Source of the DNA: an uncultured Pseudorhodobacter sp.
GTDB lineage: Bacteria > Pseudomonadota > Alphaproteobacteria > Rhodobacterales > Rhodobacteraceae
Assembly: GCA_937910975.1 (NCBI GenBank)
Contig: CALEMZ010000159.1
Coordinates: 1 to 5,127 of the forward strand
Direction: 5' to 3'
DNA length: 5,127 nt
This document shows positions 1 through 4,610 of the stretch, one piece after another (position 1 is the first letter of the stretch; each line of letters opens with the position of its first letter). The position numbers were made by a program, and so were the translations under genes. The notes beneath the pieces are model-generated. The model was not told the origin of the DNA. It saw nothing but the letters and a program-made list of their open reading frames with translations, and searched no databases.

Positions 1-87
1 GAGTGCGACGGTGGTCGGTTCAACAGCCGCAGGCGGCAGAGTGGCGATTGCCGCGGCGTCGAGCCGGAACAGAGGGGCAGCGGTCAT
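1..87 (-). CDS. Partial unrecognised protein, N-terminus only, runs off left edge
   Basis: Reading the minus strand from an ATG at 87 down to position 1 gives 29 uninterrupted codons starting MTAAPLFRLDAAAIATLPP. The ATG overlaps the TGA stop of the upstream gene (84-440) as ATGA, the usual sign of translational coupling in a two-gene operon, and this is the main evidence that it is a real gene. The visible part is rich in Ala and Pro with no recognisable motif, signal peptide or membrane segment. No function can be given because most of the protein lies outside the window. Confidence 0.5.
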   Translation of the reverse strand, partial: MTAAPLFRLDAAAIATLPPAAVEPTTVAL

Positions 88-440
88 CGCACGCCCTCCC
101 CCGCCTCGAGCAGCGCCGTCAGCGCCGACGCCTTGTGCCGGAGCCGGGGCCGCGCGATGGCGAGATAGGCAAAGACGTCCGTGGCCACCCGGCGCTGGAC
201 GAGGTGGACAAGCCCGCCCCGCTCGGCCCGCGCCGCGACATCCGACAGTGTGAGCAGTCGCTTGCGATCGCCCGCTTCGAGCTTTGTGACCAGCTCCGCG
301 CAATCTACGCAGAGAAAGCCGCGGTGATATTCCAGCGCCGCGCCCGGCTCGGCCGTAGCAATCCAGGCGAGGAAGTCGATGTCGGTGAGGTGGGCGGCCG
401 GCTGCTGCTTTTTTGGCGCGAGCGGCGGTGTCATCAGCAT
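84..440 (-). CDS. Small hypothetical protein (118 aa), first gene of a minus-strand pair
   Basis: I do not recognise the family. The protein is soluble-looking, with no signal peptide or membrane helix. It has a basic Pro/Lys/Gln-rich N-terminus, then a segment around residues 18-45 (LTDIDFLAWIATAEPGAALE followed by YHRGFL), a charged helix (LVTKLEAGDRKRLLTLSDVAA) and an Arg-rich C-terminal third with helical character. The ATG at 440 is chosen because GGGAGA lies about 6 nt upstream; an in-frame ATG at 458 would add six residues but has no such site. The stop overlaps the next minus-strand start by ATGA, so the two are probably co-transcribed leftward. The opposite strand also has long open frames here, but they read as Arg-rich low-complexity products typical of antisense frames in GC-rich DNA. 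A small accessory or mobile-element protein is the most I would say. Confidence 0.6.
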   Translation of the reverse strand: MLMTPPLAPKKQQPAAHLTDIDFLAWIATAEPGAALEYHRGFLCVDCAELVTKLEAGDRKRLLTLSDVAARAERGGLVHLVQRRVATDVFAYLAIARPRLRHKASALTALLEAGEGVR

Positions 441-485
441 GTCTGTCTCCCGTTCCATTCGGTTCCAGGAGACCTTGCGAAAAAG

Positions 486-598
486 CGCTGATGGATGTCG
501 TGGGGCTTGGAGGGGGATATCAACATAAAAATATCATACTGATTTTACGAGCTAAAACTGGGGGTGGGGGATGGATATCCATCACCCATCCATCAGCG
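486..598. repeat. 12-bp inverted repeat pair around an AT-rich segment
   Basis: CGCTGATGGATG at 486-497 is the exact reverse complement of CATCCATCAGCG at 587-598, which includes the middle unit of the tandem array. The two copies are about 90 bp apart and enclose the AT-rich patch, the TTTTA/TAAAA inverted repeat and the GATGGATATCCATC palindrome. Counting this copy and the palindrome's left half, the ATCCATC motif occurs five times in about 125 bp, in both orientations. Confidence 0.65.
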
Positions 599-609
599 AT
601 CCATCACCC
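577..609 (+). repeat. Three tandem 11-bp direct repeats, iteron-like
   Basis: The units are ATCCATCACCC (577-587), ATCCATCAGCG (588-598) and ATCCATCACCC (599-609). Units 1 and 3 are identical and unit 2 differs at two positions. The 11-bp period is about one helical turn, so a bound protein would contact one DNA face. The first unit is half of a perfect 14-bp palindrome, GATGGATATCCATC (570-583), and the array is bracketed by GGTGGGGG (563-570) and CCCCCACC (612-619). Such arrays serve as replication-initiator iterons, partition sites or repressor operators; the sequence does not say which. Confidence 0.7.
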
Positions 610-756
610 AGCCCCCACCAGAGGGGGATGATGAACACGAGAAAATTCTGCCGATCAGGCCAGTTGGCAGGCCCGGCGCGAATCGCGGCTCGCACAAACC
701 CCAAATGGGCCACGTCACATTCACGCCGGCGCCGTCTCGGAGCGCGGGCTTGTGTT

Positions 757-785
757 TTGATATGTGTTGCAGTATGTGTTGCAAT
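757..785 (+). promoter_or_regulatory. Promoter and operator-like repeats of first ccd module
   Basis: A -35 TTGATA (757-762) is separated by 17 nt from a -10-like TGCAAT (780-785). Inside it lie two identical 11-bp direct repeats, TATGTGTTGCA, at 761-771 and 773-783, a 12-bp period. They cover the end of the -35, the spacer and most of the -10, the expected place for an operator bound by the ribbon-helix-helix antitoxin encoded just downstream. The repeats are seen directly; the promoter and operator roles are inferred. Confidence 0.5.
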
Positions 786-813
786 GGACTGGTAAAGTCA
801 GAAGGAGCGCGCC

Positions 814-1059
814 ATGGCTGCACCGTTGAACATCCGTGACATCGGCCCGGACCGAAAAGCTGCGATCGAGGCCGAAGCAGCGGCGGCTGGAACGTCCATT
901 TCCCATATTGTTCGAGACTGGATCGATGCGGGGATTGCACGCTCACGCGCGGAGCGCGAGCACGCCGCCTGGATTGCGGCGGCCAAGCAGGGGCTTGCGG
1001 AGGAAGCCCGCCATCTGGAGCTGAACGGGCCCAGCCTTGCGCGGTTCAGGCAGTTTTAG
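814..1059 (+). CDS. ccdA: CcdA-type antitoxin (divergent), first ccd module
   Basis: An 81-aa antitoxin that should bind and neutralise the gyrase-poison-type toxin encoded next door and repress its own promoter. Residues 1-45 form the ribbon-helix-helix-like DNA-binding part (LNIRDIGPDRKAAIEAEAAA, then SISHIVRDWIDAGIARSRAE). The C-terminal half (AAWIAAAKQGLAEEARHLEL, then NGPSLARFRQF) aligns by eye with the toxin-binding tail of F-plasmid CcdA, sharing the GLAEEARHLELNG versus GMAEVARFIEMNG pattern. The length fits the family (about 72-85 aa). The ATG at 814 has AAGGAG (802-807) 6 nt upstream. The toxin ATG begins 11 nt after the stop. The N-terminal part is unusually Ala-rich and the protein is clearly diverged from the second CcdA in the window (4830-5060), so the two modules are not a recent duplication. 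Confidence 0.85.
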   Translation: MAAPLNIRDIGPDRKAAIEAEAAAAGTSISHIVRDWIDAGIARSRAEREHAAWIAAAKQGLAEEARHLELNGPSLARFRQF

Positions 1060-1070
1060 GCGACGCTTTG

Positions 1071-1370
1071 ATGACCCAAGCAGCAATCCATCGCCTGCGC
1101 GATGGCGACGAGCTTATATGCCGCATTCAAACCGATCTCGGCATTGAGACGCCTTATATCCTATGCGCCCCAGTTCTGCCTCGTACCAAATGGGGTGCAA
1201 TTGTCCCCAAACTGCACATCGTCATCCATCTCGACGGTATCGCCCATGTCATTCTGATGTCCCAGATGATCGCGCTGCCTGGGACGCAAATCGGTGCTGT
1301 CATTGGCGACGCCTCGGCCTGGCGTGATGAGATCGTGGGCGCCGTAGATCTTCTTGTTTCGGGATTTTGA
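1071..1370 (+). CDS. ccdB: CcdB-type toxin, diverged, first ccd module
   Basis: A 99-aa homologue of CcdB, which in characterised systems binds GyrA and traps DNA gyrase in a cleavage complex. Family features seen by eye are the early RIQTDL strand (residues 18-23; compare VQSDL in the second CcdB here), a Pro-containing central part (APVLPRTKWGAIVP), a hydrophobic strand IHLDGIAHVILMSQMIALPG, the IGAVIGDASAWRDEI segment and a C-terminal helix EIVGAVDLLVSGF. The length matches the family (about 100 aa). The ATG at 1071 is preferred over a TTG at 1068. F-plasmid CcdB ends WGI and needs those residues for gyrase poisoning; this protein ends SGF, so the Trp position is Ser. It may therefore be weakened, have another target, or belong to a subfamily that does not use Trp. 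Confidence 0.8.
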   Translation: MTQAAIHRLRDGDELICRIQTDLGIETPYILCAPVLPRTKWGAIVPKLHIVIHLDGIAHVILMSQMIALPGTQIGAVIGDASAWRDEIVGAVDLLVSGF

Positions 1371-1433
1371 GGGCGGAACCTGTGGACTTGGGACCATGAA
1401 CCGCAACAGTCGACCTGTTCAGAATTCCGCCTG

Positions 1434-2123
1434 TCACGCGAGGATTAGGCGATAAGCCCCACGCCCGTCCGACTCGATCAACTCACGCCAACCGGGCTGC
1501 GACTTGAACACGTCCTGCATGCGTAGACATCGTGAGCCTGCCTTGGTCAAAATGTCCTTACCGCTCTGCCAAGGCGTACCGTCACGTGCAGCACGATGCA
1601 GCAACGCAATGATCTTGGCCTGAATGGGACCCAGCTTGAAGGCGCGATGGCCGACTACGACGGCGCGGTAGTCCGGTGTCGCCTGAAACCTGCCACCGGC
1701 TGTCTGATACGCAGCACGCGGCGGACCAAAGCCGTAGCTCTGCTCAATTCGCGCACGCTCTTCCTGGCGCACATAAAGATCATCGAGCCGCAGATCGATA
1801 TGGTCGTCACACTGGATCAGGTGACCATATTCCGCATCCGCATGACGAAACCGCGTGATCCGCCATTCCCCATGGCGAAACAGCGCATGAACATCGTCAG
1901 CATACAGATCCAGCAAACCGCGATACTTGCCATAATGCCATGGAATGCCTTGCCGTCTGCCGACATCGACCTCTTCCCAGCACCCCAGTTCAACTTCACG
2001 GTTGAACACGAGAAAAGAGAGCCGCATCCGGTCGGTTTGGGCGAGGTAGCGTAAGTCGACCGCAGGCATCTTCCAACGCCGCAGAACCTCCTCCAGCGTG
2101 AAATACTCCTTCGGTATCTCCAT
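1434..2123 (-). CDS. Uncharacterised 229-aa protein with HTH-like ends, divergent from S24 repressor
   Basis: I do not recognise a named family. The N-terminus (FTLEEVLRRWKMPAVDLRYL, residues 8-27) resembles a MerR/excisionase-type helix-turn-helix used for DNA or operator recognition. The middle (about 40-130) is rich in Trp, Tyr, Asp and His, including a HYGKYRGLLDLYADDVHALF segment. The C-terminal part (about 152-229) reads like a winged helix: a short strand pair VVVGHRAFKLGP, helix AKIIALLHRAARDG, then a Gly/Lys turn and a final strand AYRLILA. There is no signal peptide or membrane segment. The ATG at 2123 is chosen over an in-frame TTG at 2144 because AGGGG lies about 7 nt upstream. 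An SOS-type GTTC-N7-GTTC box lies 23 bp upstream of this ATG, suggesting LexA control. It converges on the first ccd module. A DNA-binding accessory or phage-derived regulator is the best guess. Confidence 0.65.
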   Translation of the reverse strand: MEIPKEYFTLEEVLRRWKMPAVDLRYLAQTDRMRLSFLVFNREVELGCWEEVDVGRRQGIPWHYGKYRGLLDLYADDVHALFRHGEWRITRFRHADAEYGHLIQCDDHIDLRLDDLYVRQEERARIEQSYGFGPPRAAYQTAGGRFQATPDYRAVVVGHRAFKLGPIQAKIIALLHRAARDGTPWQSGKDILTKAGSRCLRMQDVFKSQPGWRELIESDGRGAYRLILA

Positions 2124-2146
2124 GCGCCCACCCCTGATTCCCAAAT

Positions 2147-2161
2147 GTTCACATTATGTTC
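2147..2161. promoter_or_regulatory. LexA (SOS) box, alphaproteobacterial type
   Basis: GTTCACATTATGTTC matches exactly the GTTC-N7-GTTC direct repeat bound by LexA in Alphaproteobacteria. On the minus strand it contains CATAAT, a plausible -10 for the gene starting at 2123, so LexA binding there would block that gene's transcription. It ends 8 bp before the -35 of the plus-strand repressor promoter and could influence both directions. The match is seen in the sequence; LexA binding is inferred. Confidence 0.65.
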
Positions 2162-2169
2162 CTACCCAC

Positions 2170-2199
2170 TTGACGTTCCGCAATCAATCATCACATATC
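2170..2199 (+). promoter_or_regulatory. Putative promoter of the S24 repressor gene
   Basis: TTGACG (2170-2175) is followed after 18 nt by CATATC (2194-2199), or after 17 nt by ACATAT. The -35 is strong and the -10 moderate. Transcription would begin near 2206, giving a leader of about 23 nt that contains the GGGGA ribosome binding site (2219-2223) of the gene at 2229. Confidence 0.45.
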
Positions 2200-2228
2200 C
2201 GCAGCGCTGACATTTTTTGGGGATAAGC

Positions 2229-2897
2229 ATGTCGACAACTTTGCAGGACCGCATATGCAAGCGCCTTCAGCAACTCGGCCTGCGGGAAACCGATGTGGCA
2301 AAGTTGGCCGGCGTTAACCGCTCATTCCTTCACGACGTCCTCCGCGGGCGCTCCAAGCGGCCTAATCCGGAGAAACTCTCGCGCGTCGCAACGGCCCTCA
2401 AGGTCGATCTGCACTGGTTACTCACCGGGCAGGGAAACATACAAGACATCGCACCTTTCGATGAAGGGGCCGATGAAGACTTAATCGCCATCCCCTATGT
2501 CGAGGCACGCCCGTCCATGGGCGGTGGCGCCGTTGTTGAAGAGCCAGTCGAAACCGGTCGAGACTTCCACTTCAGACGCGCCTGGATCCGCGACAAACTG
2601 CGCGCATCGCCCTCCAACCTGCGGGTCTTGCATGTTGAAGGCGACAGCATGCTGCCGACCTTGGAAGATGGCGACACCATCCTGCTCGACCTCAGCCTAA
2701 AGCGCCCCACCCCACCTGGGATCTTCGTCCTGCATGACGGCATGGGGCTCGTTGCCAAACGCATAGAGCATGTGCCCAACAGCACGCCGCCCAAGATACG
2801 CATTCTGTCAGATAACCCGCTCTACAGCCCCTATGAGCGGTCGATTGACGAAATCAGGATCATTGGCCGGATCCGCTGGTTTGCACGGGAGCTTTGA
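2229..2897 (+). CDS. HTH (XRE) plus S24/LexA-like repressor, prophage CI-type
   Basis: A 222-aa two-domain transcriptional repressor of the LexA/CI type. Residues 5-66 form an XRE helix-turn-helix (ETDVAKLAGVNRSFLHDVLR, then NPEKLSRVATAL, ending LHWLLTGQG). After a short acidic linker the S24 peptidase-like domain follows, with the Ser motif VEGDSMLPTLEDGD (Ser140) and the Lys motif LVAKRIEH (Lys177). Their 37-residue spacing equals that of the E. coli LexA pair Ser119/Lys156. Such proteins dimerise through this domain and, when RecA is activated by DNA damage, usually cleave themselves between Ala/Cys and Gly. Here the corresponding place (residues 93-101, ARPSMGGGA) shows Met-Gly instead, so self-cleavage is uncertain. 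The ATG at 2229 is chosen for its GGGGA site; a TTG at 2217 is in frame but unlikely. It is divergent from the SOS-box gene and probably represses that gene, itself, or prophage functions outside the window. Confidence 0.88.
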   Translation: MSTTLQDRICKRLQQLGLRETDVAKLAGVNRSFLHDVLRGRSKRPNPEKLSRVATALKVDLHWLLTGQGNIQDIAPFDEGADEDLIAIPYVEARPSMGGGAVVEEPVETGRDFHFRRAWIRDKLRASPSNLRVLHVEGDSMLPTLEDGDTILLDLSLKRPTPPGIFVLHDGMGLVAKRIEHVPNSTPPKIRILSDNPLYSPYERSIDEIRIIGRIRWFAREL

Positions 2898-3030
2898 CGC
2901 CATGGTGAGCACAAACAAGAGGATGCAGTGCAGCTTCGGCCTTCGCTGCCAAATAGGTGGGACGGTCACAAAGATGCTAAAGTCGCGACCGGGAGGGATT
3001 ATGACCTCAAGAGTGGCAGGTGTGTAGCTG

Positions 3031-3059
3031 TTGACGACACAACCGCCATCGTCTATGTA
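3031..3059 (+). promoter_or_regulatory. Promoter of RelE/XRE module, directly abutting the toxin start
   Basis: TTGACG (3031-3036), 17-nt spacer, TATGTA (3054-3059). The -10 ends 5 nt before the toxin ATG at 3065, so transcription should start at or within a base or two of that ATG. A 5-bp inverted repeat, GACGA (3033-3037) and TCGTC (3049-3053), spans the -35 end and spacer and is a candidate operator for the XRE antitoxin. Confidence 0.65.
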
Positions 3060-3064
3060 ACGGC

Positions 3065-3319
3065 ATGAAGGTTGTCGTCTACACTCGAACTGCGCAAAAG
3101 GCGCTCTTGCGGATGCCGCGAAACGTTGGGCTGCGCATACGCGAAAAGATCAGTTCCTTTGCTAAGGATCCCGCCTCACAGTCGAACAACGTGACAGCGC
3201 TGCGTGGTCTGGAAGGAATAATAAGATTACGCGTGGGGGATTGGCGCGTGATCATGCGCGATGGCATTGTCGTCGAGATACTCGACATCAAGGCGCGCGG
3301 TAGCGCTTACAAGGAGTGA
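3065..3319 (+). CDS. RelE/ParE-superfamily toxin, toxin-first module
   Basis: An 84-aa basic protein with the RelE/ParE fold signature: strand MKVVVYTRTAQKALLRMP, two helices to about residue 35, then ALRGLEGIIRLRVGDWRVIM (45-64) and the C-terminal strand VVEILDIKARGSAYKE. The RLRVGDWRV core and the Arg78/Tyr82 tail are typical of RelE-type ribosome-dependent mRNA interferases, but the superfamily also includes ParE gyrase inhibitors, so the target is not settled. The start fits the family N-terminus. No Shine-Dalgarno sequence precedes it (TATGTAACGGC then ATG), consistent with a leaderless transcript. The stop overlaps a potential GTG of the antitoxin (GTGA at 3316-3319), and the antitoxin ribosome site lies within the last toxin codons, so the two are coupled. 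Confidence 0.85.
   Translation: MKVVVYTRTAQKALLRMPRNVGLRIREKISSFAKDPASQSNNVTALRGLEGIIRLRVGDWRVIMRDGIVVEILDIKARGSAYKE
3311..3316 (+). promoter_or_regulatory. Ribosome binding site that sets the XRE antitoxin start
   Basis: AAGGAG, a full-strength Shine-Dalgarno sequence inside the toxin's last codons, sits 8 nt before ATG 3325. This favours 3325 over the in-frame GTG at 3316, which overlaps the site itself. Confidence 0.7.
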
Positions 3320-3324
3320 CGCAG

Positions 3325-3705
3325 ATGAATGAGATGGTCACCATCCCAAAAGACGAATACCTCCGCCTCAAAGCCCTTGAGGAGGATCTTGCTGACTTTC
3401 AGAGCGTTTCGGATATTGTGAAACGTCTTGATGCTGGTGAAGAAGAGTTGGTCCCCGCTCTGGTTGTGGATCGACTTTTGGACGGAGAGCAGCCCTTGGT
3501 TGTCTGGAGACAACACCGCGGCCTCACCCAGGCTGAGCTTGCACGACGCTCCGGCGTGAACAGGGTTCAGATCATTGATATCGAGGCTGGGCGCAAAACC
3601 GGATCGGTCGAGACGCTGAGAAAGCTGGCCTCAACATTGGAAATCGATATCGACGATCTCGTTTCACCGTCGAGTGCGCGCGACGATGGAGGTCTCACGA
3701 ACTGA
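3325..3705 (+). CDS. XRE-family antitoxin paired with RelE-type toxin
   Basis: A 126-aa antitoxin and likely operon repressor. The N-terminal part (MVTIPKDEYLRLKALEEDLA, then SVSDIVKRLDAGEEELVP, about residues 1-55) is acidic and helical and resembles antitoxin dimerisation or toxin-binding segments. Residues 58-113 are a standard XRE helix-turn-helix: VWRQHRGLTQAELARRSGVN, RVQIIDIEAGRKTGSVETLR, KLASTLEIDIDDLV. The arrangement of toxin first and HTH antitoxin second is HigBA-like. The start at 3325 is set by AAGGAG at 3311-3316; GTG 3316 and ATG 3334 are in-frame alternatives. The last 12 residues look disordered. Expected role: wrap the RelE-type toxin with its N-terminal region and repress the promoter at 3031-3059. 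Confidence 0.88.
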   Translation: MNEMVTIPKDEYLRLKALEEDLADFQSVSDIVKRLDAGEEELVPALVVDRLLDGEQPLVVWRQHRGLTQAELARRSGVNRVQIIDIEAGRKTGSVETLRKLASTLEIDIDDLVSPSSARDDGGLTN

Positions 3706-3982
3706 TTTGGCGTTTTCGGCCGTGAGGCAACGTTATCACATAACACCAAAGTCAATTCAGCCCAACCCGCGCCCCCTGCCCTACGGTAGCCTGCTCGGGC
3801 CCAAGCCAATCGGGAAACGCGCGCAGATCCCAGCTGGCCTTGGAACAGGTGTTGCGGAAGATGTCGAGTGCTGTTCGAAGATTTGGGTCAGCGTGTGGTA
3901 TCTCGGCCTTACAAGCGACATCACCGGAGACCCGTCAGCAACGCGCCGCTGGTGAACCAGACAGGTCGAGGCCTGGCAGCCA
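3706..3982. other. Spacer between two TA modules, no gene recognised
   Basis: About 277 bases without a supportable gene. A frame on the plus strand is open through most of it, but its Pro/Ser/Cys-rich translation has no domain character and no ribosome site. No terminator hairpin with a T-run and no insertion-sequence ends were found. It may be degraded remnant DNA between independently acquired modules. Confidence 0.45.
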
Positions 3983-4011
3983 TTGACAATCTGTAGCTTA
4001 AAAGCTACATT
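3983..4011 (+). promoter_or_regulatory. Promoter of the HI1419/HI1420-type module
   Basis: Consensus -35 TTGACA (3983-3988), 17-nt spacer, TACATT (4006-4011). The -10 ends 5 nt before the toxin ATG at 4017, predicting a leaderless mRNA. This repeats almost exactly the geometry of the RelE/XRE promoter about 950 bp upstream. Confidence 0.7.
3992..4009. promoter_or_regulatory. Perfect palindromic operator TGTAGCTT-AA-AAGCTACA
   Basis: Two 8-bp arms, TGTAGCTT (3992-3999) and AAGCTACA (4002-4009), are separated by AA. The palindrome fills the promoter spacer and the first four bases of the -10, so binding would exclude RNA polymerase. It is the natural operator for the HTH antitoxin encoded at 4309-4593, alone or with its toxin. 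Confidence 0.75.
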
Positions 4012-4016
4012 AATCT

Positions 4017-4319
4017 ATGTTTCTTATCCATCAGACAGACGAATTTGCTCGATGGCTTACGGGCCTCAGAGACTCCCGAGCAAAACAAAAAATCGCAACA
4101 AGGCTGCAACGGTTGAGGTTGGGTCACTTTGGCGACGTCGAGCCCGTCGGCGGCGGGTTGAATGAACTGCGCATACATGAGGGCCAAGGGTACCGTGTGT
4201 ATTTTCGGCAAAATGGGCAGGAAATTATCCTGCTTATTTGCGGTGGGAACAAGAAGACGCAACAGCGCGACATCAGCCGCGCCCACGAAATCATGAAGGA
4301 GCTCAGTAATGGCAGTTGA
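4017..4319 (+). CDS. RelE/ParE-type toxin, phage Gp49-like / HI1419 family
   Basis: A 100-aa basic toxin. The sequence follows the HI1419-type (upstream partner) pattern closely: N-terminal QTDEFARWLTGLRDSRAKQK, helix IATRLQRLRLGHFGD, then VEPVGGGLNELRIHEGQGYR with VYF (41-63) and the C-terminal strand-helix ILLICGGNKKTQQRDISRAH. Members of this family are generally annotated as RelE/ParE-like, probably translation-targeting, but the biochemical target here is unknown. The ATG at 4017 matches the family N-terminus and has no Shine-Dalgarno sequence, fitting a leaderless message from the promoter at 3983-4011. The 3' end overlaps the antitoxin gene by 11 bp and carries the antitoxin's AAGGAG (4296-4301). 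Confidence 0.9.
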   Translation: MFLIHQTDEFARWLTGLRDSRAKQKIATRLQRLRLGHFGDVEPVGGGLNELRIHEGQGYRVYFRQNGQEIILLICGGNKKTQQRDISRAHEIMKELSNGS

Positions 4320-4593
4320 AATCACTGAATTCGATCCGGCCGCTTATCTCGATGATGACGAAGCGATCGCCGCTTATCTGTCGGATGCTTTCGAGACCCA
4401 GGATGTGGCCTTCATCAGCGATGCAATCGGTGTGGTCGCGCGCGCGAAGGGCATGAAGCAAATTGCGCAGGAGGCTGGCGTGAGCCGTGAAAGCCTTTAC
4501 AGGGCACTCAGCAGCGCAGGCAATCCGGAGCTAGGAACAGTGCTGAAAGTTCTGACGTCACTGAACATCAAGATCAGCGCACAGCCACTGTAG
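4309..4593 (+). CDS. HTH antitoxin, HI1420-type addiction module antidote
   Basis: A 94-aa antitoxin of the HI1420-type (downstream partner) family. The family N-terminus is clear: ITEFDPAAYLDDDEAIAAYL (5-24), followed by SDAFETQDVAFISDAIGVVA. The helix-turn-helix is at about 46-70 (GMKQIAQEAGVSRESLYRAL) and the ending GNPELGTVLKVLTSLNIKIS is also characteristic. It should neutralise the toxin at 4017-4319 and bind the palindrome at 3992-4009. The ATG at 4309 is preceded by AAGGAG with a 7-nt gap, inside the toxin gene, and the 11-bp overlap couples the two. No terminator is visible after its stop; an unrelated coding remnant begins about 20 bp later. Confidence 0.92.
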   Translation: MAVEITEFDPAAYLDDDEAIAAYLSDAFETQDVAFISDAIGVVARAKGMKQIAQEAGVSRESLYRALSSAGNPELGTVLKVLTSLNIKISAQPL

Positions 4594-4610
4594 AGAACGA
4601 CATAAGACAT

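Larger units (their letters stand above)
441..813. other. Non-coding region with repeat cluster and ccd promoter
   Basis: There is no convincing gene across about 370 bases. The left part (about 510-560) is conspicuously AT-rich for this window and contains two ATATCA copies (517-522, 531-536) and a TTTTA-N5-TAAAA inverted repeat (543-557). It is followed by G-runs, a palindrome and three tandem 11-bp repeats up to about 620. The stretch 620-755 is plain GC-rich sequence in which I see nothing. The right end holds the promoter and operator-like repeats of the ccdAB-type operon. A promoter for the minus-strand genes should also lie here but is not clear. Confidence 0.6.

Noticed and set aside
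3..491. Long plus-strand open frame (about 162 codons) over the left-edge genes
   Set aside because: Its product is Arg/Pro/Gln-rich without domain character, it has no ribosome binding site, and it is antisense to a better-supported minus-strand gene with an SD and an ATGA overlap.
577..609. CRISPR array
   Set aside because: The 11-bp units are directly adjacent with no spacers, far too short for CRISPR repeats, and there are no cas genes.
593..946. Minus-strand open frame across the first ccd promoter
   Set aside because: It overlaps ccdA and its promoter and has Ser/Cys/Pro-rich composition with no start signals.
1372..1431. Possible bidirectional terminator between convergent genes (GGCGGAA ... 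TTCCGCC arms)
   Set aside because: The arms are only 7 bp with a loop of nearly 50 nt and no T-run on either strand; too weak to annotate.
1596..2054. Plus-strand open frame of about 152 codons
   Set aside because: It is antisense to the 229-aa minus-strand gene, which has a better start, more coherent secondary-structure pattern and a promoter-proximal SOS box.
2930..2949. Hairpin after the S24 repressor (GCAGC ... GCTGC)
   Set aside because: The arms are 5 bp and no T-run follows, so it is not a convincing terminator.
3674..3955. Plus-strand open frame of about 93 codons after the XRE antitoxin
   Set aside because: It starts inside the antitoxin gene, has no ribosome site, and its translation has no recognisable structure.
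4025..4032. Extra ATCCATCA copy inside the second toxin gene
   Set aside because: A single 8-bp match in coding sequence, isolated from the repeat cluster; probably chance.
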